Both the position numbers and the translations under genes were made by a program. From Limnochordia bacterium (lineage in GTDB: Bacteria; Bacillota; Limnochordia; DUMW01): a stretch of 28,370 bases of DNA. The notes under the pieces are model-generated. The model was given only the letters and a program-made list of their open reading frames with translations. It made no database searches and was not told the DNA's origin. Positions 6,667 to 14,681 of this stretch are shown piece after piece. The stretch covers positions 1-28,370 of the forward strand of contig JALNWK010000038.1 in assembly GCA_023230925.1 (NCBI GenBank), read 5' to 3'. Numbering within the stretch: the first letter of the stretch is position 1; every line of letters starts with the position of its first letter.

Positions 6667-7581
6667 TCAAATGAACTCTGTTGATGCTAACGCCCCATGC
6701 TCGGATATATCGGTGGTTACGCACCGACAGTTTATTCCATGTTTTTCAAAGGCAAGACCCATAGCCTGCTGTACCTCGGCATCACGGTCACCGGTAAAGG
6801 CCACCACTGTTGGCCCAGCACCACTAATAGCCGCGCCATAGGCCCCTGCGTTTTTCGCCGCGGCGAAAACATCCTTTAGACCGGGAATCAAGAAGGCCCT
6901 GTAGGGTTGGTGTAAGCAATCATCCCACAGTTCTCTTTGGCTGAGAACCTCCAAGTTACCCTGACACATGGCAGCCACCAGTACAGCAACCCTTCCTAAG
7001 TTAAACACCGCATCAGACATGGCTACTTCCTTGGGCAATGCCGCCCGGGCCTTTTTGGTACTCAGGGTAAACTCAGGGATCGCCAGACATACCCTTAGTC
7101 CTGCTTTTGGTACAACCCGTTGGTAATGCGCCTGTTTTTCCGAGTCCGTAAATACCGTCACTAGCCCGCCAAGCAAAGCCGGAGCCACGTTATCCGGGTG
7201 TCCTTCTATGGCGGAGGCCATGGCTACCAGTTCTGCTTCTCCTAAGGTATTGCCACTGAGAGCATTGCCGGCTACCAAACCACCTACAATAGCTGTGGCA
7301 CTACTGCCCATTCCCCTGGCTAGGGGAATGTTATTCTCAGCAACTACACGTAGCCCCGCCGGTCGGTATCCCACCTTACGGAATACATCATCCATGGTGC
7401 GCACAAACAGGTTCCCCTTACCTTTGGCAATGCCCTGAGATTCACCAAAGACCTCAAGGGAGAAGCCCTTTGGTGTTTCCTCAACGGTGAAAACGTTATA
7501 CAGACCAAGGGCCAGACCAAGACAATCAAAACCTGGTCCTAAATTGGCAGTAGTTGCCGGAACCTTTACGCGTACAGCCAT
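6667..7581 (-). CDS. thrB: Homoserine kinase
   Basis: GHMP-superfamily kinase that phosphorylates homoserine for threonine synthesis. The N-terminus has TTANLGPGFDCLGLALGLYN. The ATP-binding loop PLARGMGSSATAIVGG lies at about residues 86-101, and the C-terminal motif GAAISGAGPTVVAF is present near residue 250. I start at the ATG at 7581: AGAGGTG lies 7 bases before it, and the promoter at 7615-7643 would begin transcription near 7608, so the earlier ATG at 7614 cannot be used. It is followed at 18 bases by lysC. hom and thrC, its usual partners, are not in the window. The length of 304 residues is typical. Confidence 0.95.
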   Translation of the reverse strand: MAVRVKVPATTANLGPGFDCLGLALGLYNVFTVEETPKGFSLEVFGESQGIAKGKGNLFVRTMDDVFRKVGYRPAGLRVVAENNIPLARGMGSSATAIVGGLVAGNALSGNTLGEAELVAMASAIEGHPDNVAPALLGGLVTVFTDSEKQAHYQRVVPKAGLRVCLAIPEFTLSTKKARAALPKEVAMSDAVFNLGRVAVLVAAMCQGNLEVLSQRELWDDCLHQPYRAFLIPGLKDVFAAAKNAGAYGAAISGAGPTVVAFTGDRDAEVQQAMGLAFEKHGINCRCVTTDISEHGALASTEFI

Positions 7582-7614
7582 GGGAGCACCTCTTCCATCA
7601 ACATTCAAATACAT

Positions 7615-7643
7615 ATTATATCAGGTTCCACCCGCTAAATAAA
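7615..7643 (-). promoter_or_regulatory. Promoter of thrB-lysC
   Basis: A perfect -10 TATAAT (7615-7620) with an extended TGA in front, and a weak -35 TTTATT (7638-7643) at 17 bases. It lies between the hup terminator and thrB. No T-box or lysine riboswitch was seen in the short leader. Confidence 0.6.
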
Positions 7644-7648
7644 CCCAC

Positions 7649-7679
7649 AAAAAAGAAGAAGACAACTATCGTCTTCTTC
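7649..7679 (-). terminator. Rho-independent terminator of hup
   Basis: The minus strand has GAAGAAGAC, a seven-base loop, GTCTTCTTC and then six T. It is a perfect nine-pair stem, 29 bases behind the hup stop. Confidence 0.9.
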
Positions 7680-7707
7680 CTTTTGAACTGTCCTTAAGAT
7701 CAGGTGA

Positions 7708-7980
7708 CTATCGAACGGCGTCCTTTAGTGCCTTTCCGGCCCTAAACACCGGAACCTGGCGCGATTCAATGTCAATCTCTTCCCCTGTCCGAGGATTACG
7801 GCCTTTTCGTGCCGCACGTTCCCGTACCTCAAAACTACCAAACCCAACCAACTGCACCTTTTCACCTTTGGCCAGCGCATCAGTAATAGCATTAAACACT
7901 GCATCTACGGATCCACTAGCTAGCTTCTTAGTAAGCCCAGTACTCTCTGCAACCCGATCAACTAGTTCTGCTTTTGTCAT
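7708..7980 (-). CDS. hup: DNA-binding protein HU
   Basis: Small nucleoid protein that binds and bends DNA as a dimer. The frame gives a 90-residue product that matches the family over its whole length: TKAELVDRVAESTGLTKK at the start, the beta-arm with GRNPRTGEEIDI, and a C-terminus with PVFRAGKALKDAV. A longer frame to 8076 exists but AGGAGGTG lies 7 bases before the ATG at 7980, and HU proteins begin MTKAEL, so the shorter start is chosen. It is followed by its own terminator and is a single-gene unit; in many Bacillota hup lies in the spoIVA region, as it does here. Confidence 0.97.
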   Translation of the reverse strand: MTKAELVDRVAESTGLTKKLASGSVDAVFNAITDALAKGEKVQLVGFGSFEVRERAARKGRNPRTGEEIDIESRQVPVFRAGKALKDAVR

Positions 7981-8215
7981 CTCGCTCACCTCCTTCGCAA
8001 ATCCGTTGACTCCTTTTCCTTCCACGCTTTCTCTGATAGGTTGTCCACCGCAAAGGGACATTATTAGCTCAAACATGAATAACCATGGAACTCTCCGCTC
8101 TTTTGGGCATCTACTGATGTATATTCTACCTGAAAAGCCAATATCCTGCTCAGTTAGTAAGATTTTCCGAGTTTTCCGTGGTTAATAGCCTCTATCCCGG
8201 TGTAAAGGTAACCAA

Positions 8216-8244
8216 TTGATCTGGCAGATCTTCCGATGTATACT
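8216..8244 (+). promoter_or_regulatory. Promoter of the methionine-synthase-activation-domain gene
   Basis: -35 TTGATC (8216-8221), 17-base spacer, -10 TATACT (8239-8244). Transcription would start near 8251, at the SD itself, so the leader is very short. Confidence 0.6.
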
Positions 8245-8261
8245 CTATCCAGGAGGGGATC

Positions 8262-8948
8262 ATGCTCATGCGTGCAACAGTCTTGGACCAGATACCGGTT
8301 AAACTAGATTACATTGAAGTACTCCGTCGACTCAAAAGATCACAGACCGATCCAGAAGTGGAATCCATCAAAACGCTGGTAAATGAGGCGAAGGAAATTA
8401 CCCGACCCAAAGCCTTATATAAAGAGGCATACATTCAGTCCCGAACAGATGACGAGTTGGTTGTAGAGGGCATCACCTTCCACAGTCGTGTGCTTTCGGT
8501 TAATCTGCAAAACGCCCATAGATTCATCGCTTATGTAGTAACATGTGGCAAGGAGCTAGAGGAGTGGTCGAAGGGTATTCCTGATCTATTGCTCAACTAC
8601 TATGCCGAAGCGATCAAGGAAATAGCCTTAAGACAAGCAGTCCAATACCTTAATGAGCATCTTGAAAGGACCTTTCGTTTAGGTAAGACATCCCATATGA
8701 GCCCGGGTTCCTTAGAAGACTGGCCCATTAGCCAGCAGAAACCGCTCTTTCAGCTGTTAGGCAATACCGAAGAGAGTATTGGTCTTAAACTAACCGATTC
8801 GTTTTTAATGATCCCAGTTAAATCACTATCGGGAATCCGTTTTTCCACCGAGGCAGACTTCGAAAACTGTATGCTCTGCCCCCGGACAGACTGTCCCGGC
8901 CGCAGGGTCACTTACGATCCAAAGCTTTATGAAAGTCGCTACAAGTAA
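8262..8948 (+). CDS. Stand-alone vitamin B12-dependent methionine synthase activation-domain protein
   Basis: A 228-residue protein resembling the C-terminal activation domain of MetH, which binds S-adenosylmethionine to re-methylate oxidised cobalamin. The mid-region MSPGSLEDWPISQQKPLFQLL (about 146-166) matches the conserved MxPG..xW.....Q..LF.LL segment, and SGIRFSTEADF follows. The C-terminus carries ENCMLCPRTDCPGRR with Cys203, Cys206 and Cys211, a CxxC-x4-C pattern not in MetH itself. That cluster suggests a metal centre, though this is inference. AGGAGG lies 5 bases before the first ATG (11 before the third codon ATG). In acetogenic and related Bacillota such proteins pair with split MetH or corrinoid methyltransferases; none of those is in the window. 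It converges with spoIVA through a shared terminator. Confidence 0.85.
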   Translation: MLMRATVLDQIPVKLDYIEVLRRLKRSQTDPEVESIKTLVNEAKEITRPKALYKEAYIQSRTDDELVVEGITFHSRVLSVNLQNAHRFIAYVVTCGKELEEWSKGIPDLLLNYYAEAIKEIALRQAVQYLNEHLERTFRLGKTSHMSPGSLEDWPISQQKPLFQLLGNTEESIGLKLTDSFLMIPVKSLSGIRFSTEADFENCMLCPRTDCPGRRVTYDPKLYESRYK

Positions 8949-8974
8949 GGTTTTCACCCAAGTGCAATACAAGT

Positions 8975-9008
8975 AAAAAGGACGGAGATGTCTTATCTGC
9001 GTCCTTTT
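8975..9008. terminator. Bidirectional terminator between the convergent genes
   Basis: AAAAAGGACG pairs with CGTCCTTTT around a loop of about 15 bases with further pairing. The A-run and T-run flank both sides, so it can serve the B12-related gene on the plus strand and spoIVA on the minus strand. Confidence 0.85.
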
Positions 9009-9040
9009 CCGCTCTGTTTGGCTTTTGATTTCCCCACTGT

Positions 9041-10519
9041 CTAGAGGATAATGCAGATCAGGCCTCCACTACCCTCGTTAATGATCTTGCTTAAGGTCTC
9101 CTGGAGCTTTTCCTGGGCATGATCGGGCATTCGGTTAAGTTTGCTGGAGATGCCCTCTTGGATAAGTTCTTGCAGGGATTTCCCCAGGAAATCCGAGGAC
9201 CAGATCTTGCTCGGGTCTGCTTCAAACTCTTCAGATAAATAACGTACCATCTCTTCCCCTTGTTTTTCGGTACCCACAAAGGGAGTAACCTCGGTAACAA
9301 TACTAGCCCGAATCAAGTGAAAGGAAGGGGCACTGGCCTTAAGGCGCACGCCAAAACGATTACCCTTCTTGATCAGCTCAGGCTCATCAAAGGTAATATC
9401 ATCAAGCCGGGGACTGACAATGCCATAACCCCTTTCCTTTACCTCGTTGAAGGCGGTGGCAATGATATCGTACTCCTTCTTCGCAGTAGAAAGTTCCTGC
9501 ATCAGACGGAGTAAATGATGATCGCCCTCTACCGCAAAACCAGTCATCTCCTGCAGAACCTGGTAGAAGAGACTGCCGTCAATGAGCAGATCAATTACCG
9601 CCTTTCCTGAACCTAGATCCATAGTCGCCAGTTTGACACTCTGGATGGACTCATACTCCCCAAAGGACTTTACGGCTGCGGTAACATCTCGCAACTTGTG
9701 GATGGAGTCCACCGTCTCAAATACCGCTGCGCCAAAACGCTTACTGAGTTTATGATCGGCGGCCAATTCATCCACCCACTGGGGTAAACGGATGGCAATC
9801 TCACGTACAGGAAATTCGTATAAGACTCGATGCATTAACTCCATTACGTTTTCCTGGGTCATCCGTAGACAATCAATGGGCACAACAGACACATTGTATT
9901 TCTCCTCTAAGGAACGGGCTAGAGCCTTGGTTTCTTCTTTTTCAGGGGTTATTGAATTGAGCACAACCAAGAATGGTTTCCCCAAGTCCTCCAATTCACC
10001 GATGACCCGTTCTTCAGCTTGCACATAGCTTTCCCGGGGTATCTCGGTAATTGAACCGTCGGTGGTTACCACCAATCCCAGGGTAGAATGCTCCGCAATA
10101 ACCTTTCTTGTTCCTAGTTCCGCCGCTTGCTGAAAGGGGATCTCATGCTCAAACCACGGTGTGCGCACCATTCTCGGACCCGATTCCTCTTCATAGCCTC
10201 GGGCCGCATCCACCGTGTATCCCACGCAATCCACCAGTCGGACCCTGCATGTAATATTGCTCGCCAGACCGATGTTAATAGCTTCATCGGGCACGAACTT
10301 AGGCTCAGTTGTCATGATGGTTCTGCCTGCACCGCTTTGGGGCAGTTCATCGATGGTGCGCTCCTTTTGGTGCACATCCTCTATCTTAGGTAGTACCATC
10401 AAATCCATAAATCGCTTAATAAACGTGGACTTACCCGTTCGAACCGGCCCTACCACCCCAATGTAGATACTGCCGCCGGTTCGTTCCGTGATGTCCTGGA
10501 AGATATCGAACTTTTCCAT
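9041..10519 (-). CDS. spoIVA: Stage IV sporulation protein A, spore coat base ATPase
   Basis: The morphogenetic ATPase that polymerises on the outer forespore membrane and anchors the coat. The Walker A motif GPVRTGKSTFI is at about residues 24-34, followed by the family's typical N-terminal sequence (MEKFDIFQDITERTGG) and the TTEPKFVPDEA segment. The 492 residues match the usual length. The C-terminal end (IINEGSGGLICIIL) fits the region that polymerises. GAGGAGGGG lies 9 bases before the ATG. No clear sigma-E promoter was identified in the 160-base gap to plsY, although the family is known to be sigma-E-driven. The terminator of plsY separates it from the operon above. Confidence 0.98.
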   Translation of the reverse strand: MEKFDIFQDITERTGGSIYIGVVGPVRTGKSTFIKRFMDLMVLPKIEDVHQKERTIDELPQSGAGRTIMTTEPKFVPDEAINIGLASNITCRVRLVDCVGYTVDAARGYEEESGPRMVRTPWFEHEIPFQQAAELGTRKVIAEHSTLGLVVTTDGSITEIPRESYVQAEERVIGELEDLGKPFLVVLNSITPEKEETKALARSLEEKYNVSVVPIDCLRMTQENVMELMHRVLYEFPVREIAIRLPQWVDELAADHKLSKRFGAAVFETVDSIHKLRDVTAAVKSFGEYESIQSVKLATMDLGSGKAVIDLLIDGSLFYQVLQEMTGFAVEGDHHLLRLMQELSTAKKEYDIIATAFNEVKERGYGIVSPRLDDITFDEPELIKKGNRFGVRLKASAPSFHLIRASIVTEVTPFVGTEKQGEEMVRYLSEEFEADPSKIWSSDFLGKSLQELIQEGISSKLNRMPDHAQEKLQETLSKIINEGSGGLICIIL

Positions 10520-10633
10520 CGGTAGGTCCCCTCCTCACCGTCCTAATACCCTTCAATAGCCAGTCAGTGGATATCCTTGACCACATTCAATATATCTATA
10601 TTAGCTTGGACGGGCAAATATTACCTAGGAAAG

Positions 10634-10662
10634 AAAAAAGCGCGACCAATGCCGCGCTTTTT
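10634..10662 (-). terminator. Rho-independent terminator of the DUF512-der-plsY operon
   Basis: AAAAAGCGCG pairs with CGCGCTTTTTT around an eight-base loop, directly behind plsY on the minus strand. The A-T flanks make it usable in both directions. Confidence 0.9.
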
Positions 10663-10680
10663 GCACCCTACCAATACTTC

Positions 10681-11280
10681 CTACTTTCTTTGACCAATTT
10701 TAAGCTCAGAGCCACCCACCAGCCGCTGGATGTTTGACCTATGGCGGACAGTCGCCATGATCGCCATGATCACACCACCAATAACATACACCCGCTCCAT
10801 TCCAAACAACAGCATTACCAACGGCAAAGACACCCCAGCCATCAGCGAACCCAAGGAAACATAACGAGTAAAGTATACCACCACAAGCCAAACTAAGGTC
10901 AGTGTAATAGCCACCTTCGGGGATATGGCCAGCAAAACACCTAAAGATGTGGCAACACCTTTGCCTCCGTGGAAACGGGCAAAAATGGGCCAATCATGAC
11001 CAACAACAACCGCGATACCAGCAATAACAATAACTAAGTCACTCTGTTGTAGCAGCTTTGCACCTAGTACAGGTATGAATCCCTTCAAGGCATCAAGTAC
11101 CAATACAAGAAAACCCAATCTTAAGCCCAGACTACGGGCTACATTTGTCGCACCTACGTTTTTGCTGCCGACTTGGCGCAGATCAATTCCCGTCCTGTAC
11201 CGGGCAACTAATGGCCCAGTGAGGATATTTCCAATCAGATAGCTACCGACAATAACAACCAATGAGACCATCGTTGCCAT
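10681..11280 (-). CDS. plsY: Glycerol-3-phosphate acyltransferase PlsY
   Basis: Membrane enzyme that moves an acyl group from acyl-phosphate to glycerol-3-phosphate, the first step of phospholipid synthesis in most Bacillota. The three family motifs are all present: GSKNVGATNVAR (about 38-49), DALKG (63-67) and HDWPIFARFHGGKGVATS (95-112). Five or more hydrophobic segments fit the known membrane topology. AGGAGG is 8 bases before the ATG, which follows the der stop by 12 bases. The 199-residue length is usual. It is the last gene of the DUF512-der-plsY unit. gpsA, often the next gene before spoIVA in this group, is missing here. Confidence 0.97.
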   Translation of the reverse strand: MATMVSLVVIVGSYLIGNILTGPLVARYRTGIDLRQVGSKNVGATNVARSLGLRLGFLVLVLDALKGFIPVLGAKLLQQSDLVIVIAGIAVVVGHDWPIFARFHGGKGVATSLGVLLAISPKVAITLTLVWLVVVYFTRYVSLGSLMAGVSLPLVMLLFGMERVYVIGGVIMAIMATVRHRSNIQRLVGGSELKIGQRK

Positions 11281-11292
11281 GACCCTAACCTC

Positions 11293-12612
11293 CTACGGTT
11301 CCGCCCGCCCCCTAGTTTGTATAATTAACGGTACTCCATGATAGCCATAGGCTTCACGCAGCTGGTTTTCCAGGTACCGAGCGTATGAAAAATGCATTAG
11401 TTGCGGATCGTTAACGTGGAACAGAAATTTCGGTGGTTTCACTCCCACTTGAACGGCGTAGTAAATCCTCAGTCGTTTACCCTTCTTGCTCGGAGGCTGT
11501 ACTCTCTCCACAATCTCATTCAGCAAGTCGTTGAGTCTTCCGGTGGTAATCCTCAGTGAAGCCTGCTCGGTCACATACTCAGCCACTTCCAGTACTTCAT
11601 GTACCCGTTGGCCGGTCTGTGCCGAAATAAATACCAATGGTGCATAGCTGACAAAGGCAAAGGCTCCACGAATCATATCCTCGAATTCCTTCATAGTCCG
11701 GTGATCTTTGATCACCAAATCCCACTTGTTAACGGCTAGAATCAATCCTTTGCCCGCCTCATGAATGTAGCTGGCAATCTTTGCATCCTGATCTGTTGCC
11801 GCCTCGGTGGCATCCATAAGCAACACCGCCACATCACAACGGTCAATAGCCCGCAAAGTGCGGATAACTCCATAACGTTCCACAGGCTTATCTACTTTGG
11901 AGCGACGCCGCATCCCCGCGGTGTCCACTAGGATAAACCGTCTTCCATCTTTCTCTAATATAATATCTATAGACTCTCTAGTCGTCCCGGCAATGTCACT
12001 GACAATGGTCCGCTCCTGCCCCAGCAGCTTATTAACCAGGGATGATTTACCCACGTTGGGCCTGCCCACAATCGCAACACGGATCCCCTCTTCTTCCTCG
12101 GCTAGATCCTGTTGCGGCGGGAGCTGCTCCATCATCTGGTCCAATAAATCCCCAATATTCCGGTTGTGCAGGGCAGATACCGGTACCGGATCACCCAATC
12201 CAAGACTATAAAACTCCAATGCATCGATTTCCATTTGGACATTATCGACCTTGTTGACCACCACCAGCACTGGTTTTTTCTGCCGGCGTAACAATTCGCC
12301 AACTTCCCGATCCAGTTCCTGCAGACCCGCCTGTCCATCAACGGCCATCAACACCAAATCCGCCTCATCAATGGCGATCTGTGCTTGTCTGCGGACACTA
12401 GCGGCAAAATCATCTTCGTCCTTAAAGTCAATGCCGCCGGTATCAACGAGGATACAAGTACGGCCAAGCCACGTACAATCATGGTAAAGTCGATCCCGGG
12501 TAATACCCGGTTCTGCCTCTACAATCGCAAGTCTCCGTTCGATTAACCGGTTAAACAACGATGATTTTCCTACATTCGGCCGACCTACAATGGCCACGAC
12601 TGGTTTTCCCAT
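11293..12612 (-). CDS. der: Ribosome assembly GTPase Der (EngA)
   Basis: A double-GTPase needed for maturation of the 50S subunit. Two G domains occur in tandem: GRPNVGKSSLF at about residue 10 and GRPNVGKSSLV at about 183. Each has its DTxG (DTGG at 57, DTAG at 230) and NKxD (NKVD at 120, NKWD at about 300). The C-terminal KH-like domain follows (about 350-439) and ends near GVPLIIQTRGRAEP. AAGGAGG precedes the ATG by 7 bases. It sits between the DUF512 gene (12 bases upstream) and plsY (12 bases downstream), a common arrangement in sporeformers. Length of 439 is normal. Confidence 0.98.
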   Translation of the reverse strand: MGKPVVAIVGRPNVGKSSLFNRLIERRLAIVEAEPGITRDRLYHDCTWLGRTCILVDTGGIDFKDEDDFAASVRRQAQIAIDEADLVLMAVDGQAGLQELDREVGELLRRQKKPVLVVVNKVDNVQMEIDALEFYSLGLGDPVPVSALHNRNIGDLLDQMMEQLPPQQDLAEEEEGIRVAIVGRPNVGKSSLVNKLLGQERTIVSDIAGTTRESIDIILEKDGRRFILVDTAGMRRRSKVDKPVERYGVIRTLRAIDRCDVAVLLMDATEAATDQDAKIASYIHEAGKGLILAVNKWDLVIKDHRTMKEFEDMIRGAFAFVSYAPLVFISAQTGQRVHEVLEVAEYVTEQASLRITTGRLNDLLNEIVERVQPPSKKGKRLRIYYAVQVGVKPPKFLFHVNDPQLMHFSYARYLENQLREAYGYHGVPLIIQTRGRAEP

Positions 12613-12624
12613 GGGACTTCCTCC

Positions 12625-13947
12625 TTACCCCTCGGCCAATTCGGTAATAAACTTTGCCATCGCCGGGGCCCCGTTGATCAGTCTTATTTTCACATTTAGT
12701 TCCCTTGCCACATCCTCTAGATGCACATCGTCTAGGAATACCAAATCCTGATTCACAGTTACAGCGGGTAGGACCAAATAGTCACCAAGTTCCTTACCCT
12801 TCAAAGAGGCAATCAGATCAGCGCCGGTGATCAAACCCGTGGCCGTCACCAACGGACCAAAGAAGTTACTTTTGATCACTTCCACACAAAATTGTAGATT
12901 CTCTACACGAGAGAGATCATCAAACATGCTCCGCAGGAAATAGGCACCCATGCTTGCCGTGGCTGCAGTCACGTGTCTAGGACTACGCAAGCCCCCTGGC
13001 CAGGAACACTGGGCCAACTCTTCCAGGAAAGATGCTACCATGCCCACTCCGTTTTCCAGTTGGGGATAGTCCTCATACTCCTCGGAACTTGGTACCTCTT
13101 GCCGTGCCAGGTAGTAGAATTCATCGGACAACCAAGCGAACCTAGTGCCAAACTCCCCTAGGCACGCCGTCTGAAACTCTGCAAACCAAGCGATTAGTCG
13201 CTTAGCCTCATCATGTGTAACAGACCGCAGTGAGGGAAGGGCCGCCCGATGCTTAGTCAGACCCACGGGGACTACTGCTACGGAAAGAACGTTGGGCCAA
13301 TAGCCCTTCAAGTCCTCCAGGGTTGAGATAAGCACTTGTCCATCATTTTCCTCCGGACACAGCACAACCTGGCAGTGCACCTGAATCTGATGCTCCCTTA
13401 ACCAATCTAACTGTTCACGAATTTGGGCCCCCTTAGGGTTACCCAGAAGTCTAGCACGGACCTTTGGATCAGTTGCATGGACCGATAGATACAAGGGAGT
13501 GAGCCTTTGCTCGGATATCCGTTGCCAATCGCTTTTCGATAGGTTAGTCAAGGTAATGAAGTTTCCGTAGAGAAAGGACAGCCGGTAATCATCGTCTTTC
13601 TCTTTTAGCGATGGCCTCATCCCTTTCGGCATTTGATCTTCAAAGCAAAACATACACTGATTGGCACAGGACTTCACCCGGTTAAACAGGACTTGGAAGA
13701 AGGTAATACCCAATGGCTCATCTGGCTCTTTCTCCGTTTCGATGATCCAAACCTCACCATCGGGCTTTCCTACGGTCAAAGCAAGGCTAGAGACATCGGA
13801 GTAATAGTAGTAATCGACGATATCCCGTAACCTGTGACCGTTAATCGCCACAAGCTCATCATTTGGCTCTAAGCCGAGCTCATCGGCCAAAGAACCCACT
13901 GCTACATCTTTTATCTTTGCTACCAAGTTTAAAAGGGTCACCACCAT
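12625..13947 (-). CDS. DUF512 protein: PDZ domain plus radical-SAM-like core
   Basis: A 440-residue protein of the DUF512 family. The N-terminal PDZ-like part (about 9-68) has VGSLADELGLEPNDELVAIN. A cysteine cluster CANQCMFCF (Cys94, Cys98, Cys101, spaced CxxxCxxC) follows, the 4Fe-4S signature of radical SAM enzymes. The C-terminal half is the DUF512 domain proper. The catalytic function is not known; its steady location beside der in Bacillota suggests a role tied to translation or sporulation, which is inference. The start is unusual: the only good promoter (13965-13993) starts transcription about 11 bases before the ATG and no strong SD is visible, so the message is almost leaderless. 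It heads the operon DUF512-der-plsY. Confidence 0.9.
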   Translation of the reverse strand: MVVTLLNLVAKIKDVAVGSLADELGLEPNDELVAINGHRLRDIVDYYYYSDVSSLALTVGKPDGEVWIIETEKEPDEPLGITFFQVLFNRVKSCANQCMFCFEDQMPKGMRPSLKEKDDDYRLSFLYGNFITLTNLSKSDWQRISEQRLTPLYLSVHATDPKVRARLLGNPKGAQIREQLDWLREHQIQVHCQVVLCPEENDGQVLISTLEDLKGYWPNVLSVAVVPVGLTKHRAALPSLRSVTHDEAKRLIAWFAEFQTACLGEFGTRFAWLSDEFYYLARQEVPSSEEYEDYPQLENGVGMVASFLEELAQCSWPGGLRSPRHVTAATASMGAYFLRSMFDDLSRVENLQFCVEVIKSNFFGPLVTATGLITGADLIASLKGKELGDYLVLPAVTVNQDLVFLDDVHLEDVARELNVKIRLINGAPAMAKFITELAEG

Positions 13948-13964
13948 CAGGTATTTGCTAGAAA

Positions 13965-13993
13965 ATTATACCACAAGGTGTATTCAATGGCAA
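13965..13993 (-). promoter_or_regulatory. Promoter of DUF512-der-plsY
   Basis: -35 TTGCCA (13988-13993), 17-base spacer, -10 TATAAT (13965-13970) preceded by TGG, an extended -10. It overlaps the end of the DUF3189 gene's 3' flank. Confidence 0.75.
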
Positions 13994-13994
13994 A

Positions 13995-14450
13995 CTACAA
14001 TGAGCCTCCAAGCCCCTCCTTAACTTGCTTAACGACAGCTACCAAACAAGGAAAAGCACGAATAGTACCCCTCAAGACCATCGGACGGCCAATGCTAATC
14101 AGTCTAAGCCTGCGGGATAAGTATCCGCCGATACGCATCTGGTAGTTTACGCACCGTAGTGTATCCACCAGTCTGAGTTTGGCCGCTCCCCCACCTAGGT
14201 TATAGCCGCTAACTAAGGCCTTTTCCACAATTTCGGCACCGCCGCCCCGCCCAAGCACATAGACTTCATTGGCAAGTTCATCGGTTCCTATGTAATGCAA
14301 GGTGCCTTTATCGTCATTACGGTCAAAAAGAGGAATCTCCATGATTTCTTCTGGTGTTGGCAGTCGATGGGCGGCTAGCTGACCGAGATGAATGGCGGCC
14401 GCCACTGGGGATGAGTGGGCGCCTCCGAAACAGCAATAGACAATCTTCAC
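13995..14450 (-). CDS. DUF3189 family protein
   Basis: A 151-residue protein with the DUF3189 start MKIVYCCFGGAHSSPVAAAIHLGQL. A central glycine-rich stretch VLGRGGGAEIVEKAL is typical. No catalytic role is known to me; a nucleotide-type loop (GGAHSS) near the start is possible but unproven. The start is a GTG with GGAGGG 5-6 bases upstream. It is the last gene of the DUF1614-spoIIP-YIEGIA operon, where it follows the small capping subunit by 18 bases. Its constant company with sporulation genes points to a sporulation role, by inference. Confidence 0.8.
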   Translation of the reverse strand: MKIVYCCFGGAHSSPVAAAIHLGQLAAHRLPTPEEIMEIPLFDRNDDKGTLHYIGTDELANEVYVLGRGGGAEIVEKALVSGYNLGGGAAKLRLVDTLRCVNYQMRIGGYLSRRLRLISIGRPMVLRGTIRAFPCLVAVVKQVKEGLGGSL

Positions 14451-14468
14451 ATGTAGCCCTCCCCAAAC

Positions 14469-14666
14469 CTAATGTAAAACGATGAAGTAGGTACCTTCCT
14501 CAAGCTCGTGAACCATGCCCCCGGTGACTCGACTAATGTAACGAGCCATCTCTTCCAGGGAAGCCGCGGAACGGGCATGAAAAATGGGGACACTACCACC
14601 CACACGTTCGGGGTGCAAGGTGATGATGGCAATGATTTGCTTTGTGACCCGGACGTTTCCTGACAT
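14469..14666 (-). CDS. Capping complex subunit for YIEGIA (small partner protein)
   Basis: A 65-residue protein (ITLHPERVGGSVPIFHA in the middle) that matches the small proteins annotated as the capping complex subunit for YIEGIA. It has no membrane segment. GGGGGAT lies 6 bases before the ATG, 15 bases behind the YIEGIA stop. In databases it always accompanies a YIEGIA gene, as here; the biochemical role is taken from family naming and not shown by the sequence. Confidence 0.75.
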   Translation of the reverse strand: MSGNVRVTKQIIAIITLHPERVGGSVPIFHARSAASLEEMARYISRVTGGMVHELEEGTYFIVLH

Positions 14667-14681
14667 GACTATCCCCCGTTT

